A DNA stretch of 64,000 nt, taken from contig NZ_JAHUXA010000008.1 in NCBI RefSeq assembly GCF_019218745.1, positions 62,001-126,000 of the forward strand, read 5' to 3'. Of this stretch, positions 1 through 9,515 are shown piece by piece. The translations under genes were made by a program, and so were the position numbers. The DNA comes from Enterobacter sp. ENT03. Its GTDB lineage: Bacteria > Pseudomonadota > Gammaproteobacteria > Enterobacterales > Enterobacteriaceae. Position 1 is the stretch's first letter. The number at the start of each line of letters is the position of its first letter. The notes under the pieces were generated by a model. It had not been told where the DNA came from, made no database searches, and was given only the letters and a program-made list of their open reading frames with translations.

Positions 1-257
1 TTATATTTATCAGAGAGATTTTTTCCCACCTCAACGATAATACCTGCGCATTCGTGTCCGGTGATCACCGGATGATTTTTCAGATCCTCCGGGACACGCT
101 TATGCTCGCTGCCCAATAAAGCCGCCTTCCAGGTAGAGAGACACACACTGTCGGAAATAACGCTGACCAGCAGTTCATTTTCTGTAATTGCGGGCAGTTC
201 AAATTCACGGATGCGTACGTCCCGCTTGCCGTATATCGCAGCAACTTTCGTTTTCAT
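1..257 (-). CDS. yggP: YggP-like zinc-type alcohol dehydrogenase, N-terminal part only
   Basis: The visible part is the first 85 codons; the gene runs off the left edge. It reads MKTKVAAIYGKRDVRIREFE and contains the GHE motif (PVITGHECAG) of the GroES-like domain of zinc-dependent medium-chain dehydrogenases. It closely resembles E. coli YggP, a predicted dehydrogenase whose substrate is not established. The ATG at 257 lies 23 bp after the cmtA stop, so it is the third gene of a cmtB-cmtA-yggP transcription unit, as in E. coli. The neighbouring PTS genes suggest a sugar alcohol or its phosphate as substrate; this is inference. Confidence 0.88.
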   Translation of the reverse strand, partial: MKTKVAAIYGKRDVRIREFELPAITENELLVSVISDSVCLSTWKAALLGSEHKRVPEDLKNHPVITGHECAGIIVEVGKNLSDKY

Positions 258-280
258 ATCGACTCCAGAAGTCAGAATGA

Positions 281-1660
281 CTATTTTGCGGTCAAATGGC
301 TAAATAACTCGTCAAGGTGCGGGTCGCCAATATAGTTTTTTATCAGCACTAACGGTTTATTACTTACCCGTTTAACGCGTCCTTCAAGGCTGGCGTGGGT
401 GATAATAATATCGGCATCTGCCGGGACATTTTCGATGGCATAATGCATGACAGTTATGGTTAACCCCGCTTTTTCCAGCCGCTTACGAAATGTCGTCGCG
501 CCCATGGCGCTGGATCCCATACCGGCATCACAGACAAAAGCGATGCGTTTGACATGACGATATGAAAACGCGCCTTCCTGCTTCATGGTTTTCACGGCAT
601 CAGCAGAATCAGTAAAGGTATCTTCACTTTCCGCTTCACCACTCTTATCCATTTTCAAAATAAAGGACGTAATAATAAAGCTCACTACGGTTCCTGTTGC
701 GACCCCCGTAATAGTGGCGAAGAAAGCCCCTTTCGGTGTTAATGCCAGGTAAGCGAAAATGGATCCCGGACTTGGGCCAGCCACCAGTCCACCGTCTAAC
801 ATCGTAAATACCCAGGTTCCGCTCATGCCCCCGGCAATCATGGCGATCAGGGTTAAGGGTTTCATCAACACATACGGGAAATAGAGCTCATGGATCCCAC
901 CGAGGAAATGAATAATCATCGCGCCAGGCGCTGATTTCTTCGCCATGCCTTTGCCAAAAAGGGTAAAGCTGAGCAGTAGCCCTAGCCCAGGCCCTGGATT
1001 CGAGGCCACCATAAAGAAAATGGATTTCCCGGCTTCCGATGCCTGTTGCATTCCCAGTGGATAGTAAACCCCCTGATCGATGGCATTATTCAGGAACAGG
1101 ATCTTCGCCGGTTCATTGATTACGGAAAGCAACGGCAGGTAGCCAGCATGAACCAGCGACTCAATGCTTTCTCTGACCATGTTATTGGCAATCAGCACCG
1201 CCGGCCCGATAACTTCAAATCCCAGCAGGCACAGCGCCATGCCTGCAATCCCCAGAGAGAAGTTATTAATGACCATCTCAAAGCCTGCGGGTATGCGATT
1301 TTCCAGTGCTTTGTCGATCTTCTTAATCATCAGGCCGCCTAACGGCCCCATGATCATCGCGCCCAGAAACATCGGAATATCAGCGCCGACAATGACACCA
1401 ATACTGCCGATGCCGCCCATCACCGCGCCACGCTTACCGCCAACAAGCGCCCCGCCGGTTGAACCTATCATCACGGGCAACAAATAAGTAATCATCGGAC
1501 CGACGATTCTGGCGAATTGTTCATTCGGCATCCAGCCGGTAGGAATAAATAATGCAGTAATAAAACCCCAGGCAATAAATGCGCCGATATTGGGGATGAC
1601 CATGGCCGTCAAAAATCCGCCAAAAGCCTGGACTTTTGCACGAGCAGACTTATGTTCCAT
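281..1660 (-). CDS. cmtA: Mannitol-family PTS permease, EIICB (CmtA)
   Basis: The 459-residue product is a membrane-embedded mannitol-type IIC domain (about residues 10-340) joined to a C-terminal IIB domain (about 370-459). The IIC part carries the GGIHE motif followed by LYFPYVLMKP, typical of MtlA-type permeases. The IIB phosphocysteine lies in FVCDAGMGSSAMGA. No IIA domain is present; that is supplied by cmtB just upstream. E. coli CmtA (462 residues, 'cryptic mannitol PTS') is the clear orthologue and sits in the same place next to tktA. The true substrate in this organism cannot be read from sequence. Confidence 0.93.
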   Translation of the reverse strand: MEHKSARAKVQAFGGFLTAMVIPNIGAFIAWGFITALFIPTGWMPNEQFARIVGPMITYLLPVMIGSTGGALVGGKRGAVMGGIGSIGVIVGADIPMFLGAMIMGPLGGLMIKKIDKALENRIPAGFEMVINNFSLGIAGMALCLLGFEVIGPAVLIANNMVRESIESLVHAGYLPLLSVINEPAKILFLNNAIDQGVYYPLGMQQASEAGKSIFFMVASNPGPGLGLLLSFTLFGKGMAKKSAPGAMIIHFLGGIHELYFPYVLMKPLTLIAMIAGGMSGTWVFTMLDGGLVAGPSPGSIFAYLALTPKGAFFATITGVATGTVVSFIITSFILKMDKSGEAESEDTFTDSADAVKTMKQEGAFSYRHVKRIAFVCDAGMGSSAMGATTFRKRLEKAGLTITVMHYAIENVPADADIIITHASLEGRVKRVSNKPLVLIKNYIGDPHLDELFSHLTAK

Positions 1661-1687
1661 AATATTTTCCTGTAAAGGAGAGACTCG

Positions 1688-2131
1688 TCAGACGAGAGAT
1701 AGAATATCTTTAATCTGTTTTTCGCTTTGCGCGTTAAGCAGTTTTTGTATATTACCTTCATCACAAAGCAACTCGCTTAACGCCTGAATGGCGTTAATAT
1801 GCGAATCGGAATCGAATGCTGCCAGACCTATTAATACTTTAACCGGATCATTATTTACATCAAAAAGTACAGGTTGTCTGAGTAACGTTAATGACACCCC
1901 CGTCTTTAACGCGCCACACTCCGGTCTTGCATGGGGCATGGCAATGCCAGGTGCCAGCATATAATAAGGACCGTTGTTTAATGTAGCCTCTTTAATCGAT
2001 TTAATATAATCATCACGAATATATCCAAGAGCAAGTAGTGCTGCCATAGATAAATCGATAGCGTGCTGCCAGTCGCTTGCCGATTCCTTTATTTTGACAG
2101 CGCCCTCCGGGAAATAATCCTTTAACCGCAT
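1688..2131 (-). CDS. cmtB: Mannitol/fructose-family PTS EIIA component (CmtB)
   Basis: The 147-residue cytoplasmic protein has the PTS EIIA type-2 fold signature. The phospho-accepting histidine lies in APGIAMPHARPE. It would take phosphate from HPr and pass it to the IIB domain of CmtA, encoded 27 bp downstream. Length and sequence match E. coli CmtB (147 residues). It is first in the cmtB-cmtA-yggP unit and is preceded by a 300-bp AT-rich leader that holds candidate control sites. Confidence 0.93.
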   Translation of the reverse strand: MRLKDYFPEGAVKIKESASDWQHAIDLSMAALLALGYIRDDYIKSIKEATLNNGPYYMLAPGIAMPHARPECGALKTGVSLTLLRQPVLFDVNNDPVKVLIGLAAFDSDSHINAIQALSELLCDEGNIQKLLNAQSEKQIKDILSLV

Positions 2132-2237
2132 ACTGCCTCCTGTTTTATTTCAGATACCGTTGAACGGTACAAATAAAATACTCGCAGCGTTTTGTTAAAG
2201 CAAACAGGGGAAATAGCGGGGAATGAGGAAAATGCTC

Positions 2238-2272
2238 ATTCTTAATTTCTTATAAATTAAGAAGTTAAGAAT
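2238..2272. promoter_or_regulatory. Nested inverted repeat in the cmtB leader
   Basis: An 8-bp perfect inverted repeat (CTTAATTT, 5-nt gap, AAATTAAG; 2241-2261) is nested inside a second one (ATTCTTAA at 2238-2245 and TTAAGAAT at 2265-2272). It lies about 107 bp upstream of cmtB in an AT-rich stretch without a gene. It could be an operator or an extruding hairpin; the binding protein is unknown. Confidence 0.4.
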
Positions 2273-2373
2273 AAGCAACAGCATAAAAGTGATCAACATC
2301 TAAAATACAGATAAATATAAAAATTTATATATGCAATGCATATCACTTTATTAGGGTTGCGTTGGTTAAATTT

Positions 2374-2389
2374 TGTGATATTCATCATA
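2374..2389. promoter_or_regulatory. Candidate CRP site between tktA and cmtB
   Basis: TGTGA-N6-TCATA matches 9 of 10 core positions of the CRP consensus TGTGA-N6-TCACA. It lies about 240 bp upstream of cmtB and next to the tktA terminator. Catabolite control of a PTS operon would be expected, but the distance from the gene is large and no promoter was assigned. Confidence 0.4.
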
Positions 2390-2390
2390 C

Positions 2391-2420
2391 AAAAAAACGG
2401 GCCGCCTGAGCGACCCGTTT
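2391..2420 (-). terminator. Intrinsic terminator of tktA
   Basis: On the minus strand, AAACGGG and CCCGTTT form a stem with an inner CGC/GCG extension, followed by a run of seven T. It begins 15 bp after the tktA stop codon. Confidence 0.85.
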
Positions 2421-2434
2421 CTTAGCAACAACGA

Positions 2435-4426
2435 TTACAGCAGAGCTTTAGCTTTGCTTACCACGTTATCGACTGTGAAGCCGAACTCTTCAAACAGCAG
2501 CTCTGCCGGGGCAGACTCACCGAAGGTGGTCATGCCAACGATAGCGCCGTTCAGGCCCACGTATTTGTACCAGTAGTCAGCGATACCCGCTTCAACTGCT
2601 ACACGCGCAGACACGGCTTTCGGCAGCACGGATTCGCGGTAGGCGGCATCCTGCTTGTCGAACGCATCGGTAGACGGCATGGAAACCGCGCGGGCTTTGA
2701 TGCCTTCGGCCGTCAGTTTTTCCCATGCGCCCACTGCCAGCTCAACTTCGGAACCGGTGGCGATGAAGATCACCTGCGGCTGGCCGTCGCTGTCTTTCAG
2801 CACATAACCACCACGGGCGATGTCTGCCAGTTGCTGCTCGGTACGCTCCTGCTGCGCCAGGTTCTGACGGGAGAGGATCAGAGCGGTCGGGCCGTCGTGA
2901 CGCTCAACGCCATATTTCCACGCGACTGCGGATTCAACCTGGTCACACGGACGCCAGGTGCTCATGTTCGGTGTGACGCGCAGAGACGCGATCTGCTCGA
3001 CCGGCTGGTGCGTCGGGCCGTCTTCGCCCAGACCGATGGAGTCGTGGGTGTAAACCATCACCTGACGCTGTTTCATCAGCGCCGCCATACGCACCGCGTT
3101 ACGGGCATATTCCACAAACATCAGGAAGGTGGAGGTGTACGGCACGAAACCGCCGTGCAGAGAGATACCGTTAGCGATGGCGGTCATACCGAATTCGCGC
3201 ACGCCGTAATGGATGTAGTTGCCTGCGGCGTCTTCGTTAATCGCTTTCGAGCCAGACCAGATGGTCAGGTTGCTTGGTGCGAGATCTGCGGAGCCGCCGA
3301 GGAATTCTGGCAGCCACGGGCCGAAGGCTTCGATGGCGTTCTGGGATGCTTTACGGCTGGCGATTTTAGCCGGGTTTGCCTGCAGTTTGGCAATGAATTC
3401 ATTCGCTTTTGCGGCGAAATCTTCCGGCATTTCACCTTTCATACGACGGGTGAATTCAGCGGCTTCCTGCGGGAAAGCTTTCGCATAGGCAGCAAATTTC
3501 TCGTTCCATGCTTTTTCTTTCGCCGCGCCCATTTCTTTCGCGTCCCACTGGGCATAAATGTCCTGCGGGATGTCGAAGGCGGCGTGTTTCCAGCCCAGCT
3601 GTTCGCGGGTCAGCGCCACTTCAGCGTCGCCCAGCGGCGCACCGTGGGAGTCATGGGTACCAGCTTTGTTTGGTGAACCGAAACCGATGATGGTTTTGCA
3701 CATCAGCAGGGACGGTTTGTCGGTAACCGATTTGGCTTCTTCGATGGCGCGTTTGATCGCGTCAGCATCGTGACCGTCCACGCCGCGCACCACGTGCCAG
3801 CCGTAGGCTTCGAAACGTGCTGCGGTGTCATCGGTGAACCAGCCTTCTACGTGGCCGTCGATAGAGATGCCGTTGTCATCATAGAACGCCACCAGTTTGC
3901 CCAGGCCGAGAGTACCTGCCAGAGAGCAAACTTCGTGGGAGATGCCTTCCATCATGCAGCCGTCGCCCATGAACGCGTAGGTGTAGTGGTCGACGATGTC
4001 GTGGCCCGGGCGGTTAAACTGCGCCGCGAGGGTTTTCTCAGCGATAGCCATACCGACTGCGTTAGCAATACCCTGCCCCAGCGGGCCAGTCGTGGTTTCC
4101 ACACCAGCGGTGTAGCCCACTTCCGGGTGACCCGGAGTTTTGGAGTGCAGCTGACGGAAGTTTTTCAGCTCTTCAATCGGCAGGTCGTAGCCGGTGAGGT
4201 GCAGCAGGCTGTAAATCAGCATGGAGCCGTGGCCGTTAGACAGCACGAAGCGGTCGCGGTCAGCCCAGGACGGGTTTTGTGGATTATGGTTCAGGAAATC
4301 GCGCCACAGGACTTCGGCGATGTCTGCCATGCCCATCGGGGCGCCCGGGTGACCGGATTTGGCTTTCTGTACTGCGTCCATGCTCAGCGCACGAATAGCG
4401 TTGGCAAGCTCTTTACGTGAGGACAT
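2435..4426 (-). CDS. tktA: Transketolase 1
   Basis: This thiamine-diphosphate enzyme transfers two-carbon ketol units between sugar phosphates in the non-oxidative pentose phosphate pathway. The product is 663 residues, the same as E. coli TktA. The ThDP motif [13 protein letters not shown] is followed by the conserved N (FYDDNGIS), and [14 protein letters not shown] marks the pyrimidine-binding domain. The C-terminal transketolase domain is complete. The ATG at 4426 gives the E. coli N-terminus [14 protein letters not shown]. It is a single-gene unit with its own terminator, divergent from loiP. Confidence 0.98.
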   Translation of the reverse strand: MSSRKELANAIRALSMDAVQKAKSGHPGAPMGMADIAEVLWRDFLNHNPQNPSWADRDRFVLSNGHGSMLIYSLLHLTGYDLPIEELKNFRQLHSKTPGHPEVGYTAGVETTTGPLGQGIANAVGMAIAEKTLAAQFNRPGHDIVDHYTYAFMGDGCMMEGISHEVCSLAGTLGLGKLVAFYDDNGISIDGHVEGWFTDDTAARFEAYGWHVVRGVDGHDADAIKRAIEEAKSVTDKPSLLMCKTIIGFGSPNKAGTHDSHGAPLGDAEVALTREQLGWKHAAFDIPQDIYAQWDAKEMGAAKEKAWNEKFAAYAKAFPQEAAEFTRRMKGEMPEDFAAKANEFIAKLQANPAKIASRKASQNAIEAFGPWLPEFLGGSADLAPSNLTIWSGSKAINEDAAGNYIHYGVREFGMTAIANGISLHGGFVPYTSTFLMFVEYARNAVRMAALMKQRQVMVYTHDSIGLGEDGPTHQPVEQIASLRVTPNMSTWRPCDQVESAVAWKYGVERHDGPTALILSRQNLAQQERTEQQLADIARGGYVLKDSDGQPQVIFIATGSEVELAVGAWEKLTAEGIKARAVSMPSTDAFDKQDAAYRESVLPKAVSARVAVEAGIADYWYKYVGLNGAIVGMTTFGESAPAELLFEEFGFTVDNVVSKAKALL

Positions 4427-4703
4427 TTTGACTCCAGATCGGACTGTTAAAGGCCATGCCCTGGCGACTTGACTACAGCGCGGAATGGGCTACGCCGGAA
4501 AAAAGTGACAACAATGTAACCCAAGCGGCAACTCATGTACATGGAGCATCCTTTTGCCGCTTCAGAAATCTCTGGATCACGCTCGCAAGTTGCGCAAACG
4601 CTCACCGCCCTCGCGTAATTTTCTTTATACTCAGCGCACCTGCCCGCTTCGTTCAGGCGTGGCGACTATCAAAACATGCATTAATCATTGCGGAAGATAA
4701 GAC

Positions 4704-5462
4704 ATGAAGATTCGCACAGCATTGCTGGCTCTGGGTGTGGCAACGGCGTTGACCGGCTGCCAGAACATGGATTCTAACGGCCTGATGAGCTCCGGCGCAG
4801 AAGCGTTCCAGGCGTACTCATTAAGCGATCAGCAGGTGATTGCATTAAGCAATGAAGCCTGTAAAGAGATGGACAGCAAAGCGACTATCGCCCCGGCGAG
4901 CAGTGCTTACAGTCAGCGTCTGGCGAAAATCGCCAACGCATTAGGCGATAACATTAATGGTCAGGCGGTGAACTACAAGGTTTACCAGACTAAAGATGTG
5001 AACGCTTTCGCGATGGCGAACGGCTGCATCCGCGTTTACAGCGGCCTGATGGATATGATGAACGACAATGAAGTTGAAGCGGTCATTGGCCATGAAATGG
5101 GTCACGTGGCGCTTGGCCATGTTAAACGCGGCATGCAGGTGGCGCTAGGCACCAACGCCGTGCGCGTGGCGGCGGCATCTGCCGGTGGCGTAGTGGGTAG
5201 CCTGTCGCAGTCGCAGCTTGGCGATCTGGGTGAAAAACTGGTCAACTCCCAGTTCTCCCAGCGTCAGGAAGCCGAAGCGGATGACTACTCTTACGATCTG
5301 TTGCGCAAACGCGGCATCAACCCGGCCGGTCTGGCCACCAGCTTTGAGAAGCTGTCAAAACTGGAAGCAGGACGTCAGAGTTCGATGTTTGATGATCACC
5401 CGGCTTCCGAAGCGCGTGCGCAGCATATTCGCGACCGTATGGCGGCAGACGGCATCAAATAA
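4704..5462 (+). CDS. loiP: Outer-membrane lipoprotein metalloprotease LoiP (YggG), M48 family
   Basis: The 252-residue protein starts with a lipoprotein signal peptide ending in the lipobox LTGC (Cys about 19). The M48 zinc-protease motif HEMGH, in VIGHEMGHVALGHV, lies near residue 130, and the third zinc ligand region is EAEADDYSYDLL. In E. coli LoiP is an outer-membrane-anchored endopeptidase induced by low osmolarity and linked to BepA and YcaL. Length and sequence match. It is transcribed away from tktA; the 277-bp gap between them must hold both promoters. I saw no further feature in that gap. Confidence 0.95.
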   Translation: MKIRTALLALGVATALTGCQNMDSNGLMSSGAEAFQAYSLSDQQVIALSNEACKEMDSKATIAPASSAYSQRLAKIANALGDNINGQAVNYKVYQTKDVNAFAMANGCIRVYSGLMDMMNDNEVEAVIGHEMGHVALGHVKRGMQVALGTNAVRVAAASAGGVVGSLSQSQLGDLGEKLVNSQFSQRQEAEADDYSYDLLRKRGINPAGLATSFEKLSKLEAGRQSSMFDDHPASEARAQHIRDRMAADGIK

Positions 5463-5489
5463 ATCTATTTCGGGCGTAATTGGCGAAGC

Positions 5490-5573
5490 CAGTCTGGGTC
5501 AGGACAGCGCACAGCCACCGGAGCGTACACGTAGTACGTGAGGATGGCGAGCACTGCCCTGGCCCATAATGGC
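5490..5573. repeat. Imperfect palindromic repeat with an ERIC-like core
   Basis: The segment between the convergent ends of loiP and speB is a long imperfect palindrome. The outer arms are CTGGGTCAGGACAG... and ...CACTGCCCTGGCCC. The core GGAGCGTACACGTAGTACGTGA closely matches the core of the ERIC element at 8612-8739. Just to the right, GGCGAGTAA (5571-5579) and TTACTCGCC (5591-5599) form a further perfect 9-bp stem that includes the speB stop codon, so this may also act as a bidirectional terminator. Confidence 0.55.
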
Positions 5574-5589
5574 GAGTAAAATAGCCCGA

Positions 5590-6510
5590 TTACTCGCCCT
5601 TCTTGGCGGCCTGGATATACAGCATTTCCAGCGCCAGCGTCGCAGCGGCCAGCGCCGTGATCTCAGACTGATCGTAAGCCGGTGCTACTTCCACCACGTC
5701 CATACCCACGATGTTCAGGTCTTTCAGACCGCGCACCAGTTTAATGGCGCGATCGGATGTCAGCCCGCCAATCACCGGCGTACCGGTGCCCGGTGCGAAG
5801 GCCGGATCCAGGCAATCAATATCAAAACTCAGGTAGACCGGCATATCGCCAACGATCTGCTTCACCTGGGCGAGAATGTCGTCCACGCTGCGATCGTTCA
5901 CCTGGCAGGCATCCAGCACGGTAAAGCCGTTGTCTTTATCAAACTCGGTACGGATACCGATCTGCACGGAGTGATGCGGATCGATCAGACCTTCTTTCGG
6001 TGCGGTGTAGAACATGGTGCCGTGGTCGAACTCGCAGCCGTTCGCGTAGGTGTCGGTGTGCGCATCGAAATGCACCAGCGCCATTTTACCGAAGTGTTTC
6101 GCATGGGCGCGCAGCAGCGGCAGCGTCACGAAGTGGTCACCGCCGAAGGAGAGCATACGTTTACCGGCAGCCAGCAGTTTTTCCGCGTGGGCCTGTAATT
6201 TTTCGCTCATTTCGCGCGCATCGCCGAAGGCATACACCAGATCGCCGCAGTCGACGACGTTCAGGCGCTCGCGCATGTCGAAGTTCCACGGGAAACGGTT
6301 GTGCTCCCAGGCGAGGTTGGTGGAAACCTGGCGAATCGCCGCCGGACCGTGACGGCCACCGGCACGACCAGAGGTCGCCATATCAAAAGGCACACCGGTG
6401 ATCACCCAGTCAGCATCACTGTCATACGGCTGGAAGTTCATCGGAAGGCGTAAAAAACCAAAGGCGTTAGATACCAGAGAGTTATCGTACTGATGACCTA
6501 AGGTGCTCAT
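5590..6510 (-). CDS. speB: Agmatinase (agmatine ureohydrolase)
   Basis: SpeB hydrolyses agmatine to putrescine and urea, the second step of the arginine-decarboxylase route to polyamines. The 306-residue protein has the ureohydrolase manganese ligands in [21 protein letters not shown] and [14 protein letters not shown]. Length equals the E. coli protein. It follows speA at a 94-bp distance, with a terminator-like hairpin between, so it is probably expressed both by read-through and from its own promoter. An AGAGG Shine-Dalgarno precedes the ATG at 6510. Confidence 0.97.
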   Translation of the reverse strand: MSTLGHQYDNSLVSNAFGFLRLPMNFQPYDSDADWVITGVPFDMATSGRAGGRHGPAAIRQVSTNLAWEHNRFPWNFDMRERLNVVDCGDLVYAFGDAREMSEKLQAHAEKLLAAGKRMLSFGGDHFVTLPLLRAHAKHFGKMALVHFDAHTDTYANGCEFDHGTMFYTAPKEGLIDPHHSVQIGIRTEFDKDNGFTVLDACQVNDRSVDDILAQVKQIVGDMPVYLSFDIDCLDPAFAPGTGTPVIGGLTSDRAIKLVRGLKDLNIVGMDVVEVAPAYDQSEITALAAATLALEMLYIQAAKKGE

Positions 6511-6540
6511 GTTTGTGACCTCTTTCGTAGAGTCGATATA

Positions 6541-6583
6541 AAAAAAATCCCCTCCGCGTCGTTAAACCCGACGAGAAAGGGAT
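6541..6583 (-). terminator. Terminator-like hairpin between speA and speB
   Basis: On the minus strand the arms CGTCG and CGACG (with imperfect outer pairing of TCCC/GGGA) are followed by an uninterrupted run of eight T. It lies just after the speA stop and before speB, so it could set the speA:speB ratio by partial termination. Confidence 0.7.
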
Positions 6584-6604
6584 GAAGGGTGAAGCGGGCG
6601 TCGA

Positions 6605-8581
6605 TTACTCGTCTTCCAGGTAGGTATACCCGTACAGTCCGGCTTCGAATTCTTCGAGGAACTGCTGTTGCAGATCCGTATCCAGATCGGTTTGTTTCAC
6701 CTGATCGCGGAAATGCGTTAACAGCGTTTTCGGATCCAGCTGCACGTATTCCAGCATATCGGCGACGGTATCGCCTTCATCTGACAGCTCAACTTCCACG
6801 CTGCCATCCGGGAAGACAAACACGTCCACCGCTTCGGTATCACCGAACAGGTTATGCATGTTGCCGAGAATTTCCTGATACGCGCCCACCATAAAGAAGC
6901 CCAGCGGCGGCGGGTTTTCCGGATCGTACTGCGGCATCGGCATGGTGGTGGCAATACCGTCACCATCCACATAGTGATCGATAGCGCCATCCGAGTCACA
7001 GGTAATGTCCAGCAGCACGGCACGACGCTCCGGCGCCTGGTTAAGTCCTTCCAGCGGCATCACCGGGAACAGCTGATCGATACCCCATGCATCTGGCATC
7101 GACTGGAACAGCGAGAAGTTGACGTAAATCTTATCCGCCATACGTTCTTGCAGCTCATCGATAATCGGGCGATGGGCGCGGTTGCTTGGATCCAGCTGCT
7201 TCTGCACTTCATGACACATGCTCAGGTAAAGCTGTTCCGCCCAGGCGCGATCCTGCAACGAGAACGCGCCGGATGAATAGCCGACGTGAATATCATGCAG
7301 ATCCATCTGGCTGTCATGCAGCCATTCGCGCAGCGAACGGCGGGTACCCGGCTGGTGCATTTCGCCCCAGGTTTCCCACATGCTTTGCAGCGCGCGCGGC
7401 GCGTCTTCAGACGGCGCAGTCGGCTCGGTGTATTCGTTACGCTCCACGCCGATGATATTCGACACCAGCACGGTATGGTGCGCGGTGACGGCGCGGCCAG
7501 ACTCGGTGATCACCGTCGGATGCGGCAGGCCGTGTTCTTCACAGGCATCGCCAATCGCCCAGATAATGTTGTTGGCGTATTCGTTCAGGCCATAGTTGAC
7601 GGAGCAGTCGGACTGCGAGCGCGTACCTTCATAGTCCACGCCCAGACCACCACCCACGTCGAAGCACTGTATATTCACGCCCAGCTTATGCAGTTCAACG
7701 TAGAAACGGGCAGATTCACGCACGCCGTTAGCGATGTCGCGAATGTTCGCCATCTGCGAGCCGAGGTGGAAGTGCAGCAGCTGAATGCTGTCCAGACGAC
7801 CACGCTCCCGCAGGATTTCCACCAGTTGCAGCACTTGGGTTGCCGCGAGGCCAAATTTGGATTTTTCACCGCCGGAGGACTGCCATTTACCGGAGCCCTG
7901 GGAGGCCAGACGCGCACGCACGCCAAGGCGCGGGATGACGTTCAGACGCTCGGCTTCGTCCAGTACGATAGCGATCTCGGACATCTTCTCGATCACCAGA
8001 TAGACCTTGTGGCCCATCTTTTCACCGATTAACGCCAGACGAATGTATTCGCGGTCTTTATAACCGTTACAGACGATCACGCTGCGGGTCATACCGGCAT
8101 GGGCCAGCACCGCCATCAGTTCCGCTTTGGAACCGGCTTCCAGACCCAGCGGTTCGCCGGAGTGGATCAGGGACTCAATGACGCGACGATGCTGGTTAAC
8201 CTTAATCGGGTAGACCAGGAAGTAGTCGCCATTGTAGCCATAGGATTCGCGCGCACGCTTGAAGGCAGCGTTAATCGAGCGCAGGCGGTGCTGCAGGATC
8301 TGCGGGAAGCAGAACAGTGCAGGCAGACGTTGCCCCTGCGCTTCACGGGCTTTTACCAGTTCAGCAAGATCAACGCGCGCCTGGGGTACGTCAGGATCCG
8401 GGCAAACGGTGATATGGCCCAGTTCGTTGACGTCGTAGTAGTTATTGCCCCACCAGGCAATATTATAAGTGCGCAGCATTTTGCTGGCTTCCTGGGAGCT
8501 CATGGCTACCTCCTGCATGGAACGTAGTACACCCTGTTCGCCTGCTGACGAAGGGGATGGCGAAGACATGTCGTCAGACAT
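6605..8581 (-). CDS. speA: Biosynthetic arginine decarboxylase
   Basis: This PLP enzyme decarboxylates arginine to agmatine. The PLP lysine lies in YPIKVNQHR, and the barrel and beta-domain signatures ([34 protein letters not shown]) are intact. I chose the ATG at 8581 because it is preceded by GAGG and gives MSDDMS... and 658 residues, the E. coli length. The longer frame from 8620 adds residues encoded by untranslated leader. The leader carries an ERIC element, and the extended yqgB frame ends 8 bp inside this start. Confidence 0.96.
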   Translation of the reverse strand: MSDDMSSPSPSSAGEQGVLRSMQEVAMSSQEASKMLRTYNIAWWGNNYYDVNELGHITVCPDPDVPQARVDLAELVKAREAQGQRLPALFCFPQILQHRLRSINAAFKRARESYGYNGDYFLVYPIKVNQHRRVIESLIHSGEPLGLEAGSKAELMAVLAHAGMTRSVIVCNGYKDREYIRLALIGEKMGHKVYLVIEKMSEIAIVLDEAERLNVIPRLGVRARLASQGSGKWQSSGGEKSKFGLAATQVLQLVEILRERGRLDSIQLLHFHLGSQMANIRDIANGVRESARFYVELHKLGVNIQCFDVGGGLGVDYEGTRSQSDCSVNYGLNEYANNIIWAIGDACEEHGLPHPTVITESGRAVTAHHTVLVSNIIGVERNEYTEPTAPSEDAPRALQSMWETWGEMHQPGTRRSLREWLHDSQMDLHDIHVGYSSGAFSLQDRAWAEQLYLSMCHEVQKQLDPSNRAHRPIIDELQERMADKIYVNFSLFQSMPDAWGIDQLFPVMPLEGLNQAPERRAVLLDITCDSDGAIDHYVDGDGIATTMPMPQYDPENPPPLGFFMVGAYQEILGNMHNLFGDTEAVDVFVFPDGSVEVELSDEGDTVADMLEYVQLDPKTLLTHFRDQVKQTDLDTDLQQQFLEEFEAGLYGYTYLEDE

Positions 8582-8849
8582 AGCGAACCTCAACTTGTTG
8601 TCTAAAAAGTGTATACCCAATGGATTTCATGTTGCAGGAAGGCAGCAACGCAGCGAATCCCCAGGAGCGTACTTGTAGTACGTGACTGGGGGGAGCGAGG
8701 AAAGCTAACGCCCCTGCAGCATGAAAGACGAAGGGTATAAAACAGTTGACTACTATCGCAGCGTAACCCTGCGATAACAACCCATAAACAGACTGTGTAT
8801 CCAGCAGACTCTGCTGACACGCCGACTGCGCGACCGGTTTCTTGTTCAT
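8574..8849 (-). CDS. yqgB: YqgB small protein with ERIC-encoded C-terminal extension
   Basis: The first ~36 residues ([16 protein letters not shown]... [13 protein letters not shown]) match E. coli YqgB, a 43-residue protein of the speA leader linked to acid stress. In E. coli it stops shortly after VVNCF. Here the frame stays open through the ERIC element (about residues 38-79) and ends at 91 residues, overlapping the speA start by 8 bp. Homology of the N-terminus and position argue for a real gene. Whether the extended tail is made or tolerated is unknown. Confidence 0.7.
   Translation of the reverse strand: MNKKPVAQSACQQSLLDTQSVYGLLSQGYAAIVVNCFIPFVFHAAGALAFLAPPSHVLQVRSWGFAALLPSCNMKSIGYTLFRQQVEVRYV
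8612..8739. repeat. ERIC element (intergenic repeat unit)
   Basis: This 128-bp imperfect palindrome has the ERIC termini TATACCC and GGGTATA. Its core is AATCCCCAGGAGCGTAC then GTACGTGACTGGGGGGAGCG, recognisable as the sequence targeted by the classical ERIC1R/ERIC2 primers. It lies in the speA leader and is translated in the yqgB frame. Confidence 0.93.
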
Positions 8850-9027
8850 ATCATTCTATAACACGTGCCCGAACCAGATGATGACGGTTCAGCGAAACCA
8901 CGAGAAAACCCCTGATCGACAGGAGCGCCCTTGTTCAGGTATTACAGGGCCTTACCGGCTCTGGAGTCCTGAGAAGCACCGAGATGGGTTAAACATCGGC
9001 AGGATTGCAATGAAGATATATGAGTAG
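8842..9027 (+). CDS. Small open frame, possibly YqgC-like
   Basis: A 61-codon frame starts opposite the yqgB start and runs towards an intrinsic terminator at 9168-9199. E. coli has a small gene, yqgC, in this position and orientation, but I could not confirm sequence similarity. The composition is unremarkable and polar, and I see no clear Shine-Dalgarno. It may instead be part of a non-coding transcript. Confidence 0.2.
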   Translation: MFISFYNTCPNQMMTVQRNHEKTPDRQERPCSGITGPYRLWSPEKHRDGLNIGRIAMKIYE

Positions 9028-9167
9028 CGGGAGACAGATGCACAGCCGGACGGCATGGCAGATTTAGCGGTAAACAACGGTTCATTATCTGGTATCACCT
9101 CCACGCTAGCCGGAAAGGGTCAGCGATAAGCCCAAGCGAATTTAACTGCTCAACCCGGCTGGAAGTG

Positions 9168-9199
9168 GCGACACGAACAGCTGTCGTGCGCTTTTTTTA
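9168..9199 (+). terminator. Orphan intrinsic terminator between yqgB and metK
   Basis: GCG-A-CACGA, a 7-nt loop and TCGTG-CGC form a stem with one bulge, directly followed by seven T. It points rightwards but no recognised rightward gene precedes it within 500 bp, so it implies a short rightward transcript (small mRNA or sRNA) starting within about 8850-9100. Confidence 0.6.
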
Positions 9200-9245
9200 T
9201 ACCCCGACTTAACGTGCCGCAGAGGTATAAGCCGCGTGCGGCGTT

Positions 9246-9452
9246 TTATACCGTCAAAGGGGTGAAAATGCAAAATAAAAAAGCAGCTCCGGCAACGATA
9301 TAAGTAAAATTCGCCGCCAGCGCGAATTCAAGAATGCGACGAATCTCAAAAAAGGCTGGAAATAGGCTCAAGAATTGACCTAAAATAGCCGTCCAGATGT
9401 TAATCCATCTATACAGATTAACACTTAGACTTCCTGTGTCATTTACCTGCAT
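9246..9452 (-). CDS. Small predicted membrane protein, YqgD position
   Basis: The 68-codon frame has a hydrophobic C-terminal half (FALAANFTYIVAGAAFLFCIF) that would form one membrane segment, and a second moderately hydrophobic stretch near residues 18-34. E. coli has yqgD, a small inner-membrane protein gene, on this strand just before metK. I assign it by position and character only, not by confirmed similarity. The candidate metK promoter and MetJ sites overlap its 5' end. Confidence 0.4.
   Translation of the reverse strand: MQVNDTGSLSVNLYRWINIWTAILGQFLSLFPAFFEIRRILEFALAANFTYIVAGAAFLFCIFTPLTV
9375..9433 (+). promoter_or_regulatory. metK promoter with candidate MetJ boxes
   Basis: A good -35 hexamer TTGACC is at 9375-9380. 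Downstream lies a row of 8-bp units resembling the MetJ box AGACGTCT: AGATGTTA (9395), ATCCATCT (9403), ATACAGAT (9411), TAACACTT (9419) and AGACTTCC (9427). They match 6, 5 or fewer of 8 positions. Tandem 8-bp boxes are how MetJ binds, and metK is a known MetJ target in E. coli. Confidence 0.5.
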
Positions 9453-9515
9453 GCCGCCTCGACGGCCCCGGCACAGAGTTTGAGCTTATACCATTACCCC
9501 AGGGTGACTTAGAAC

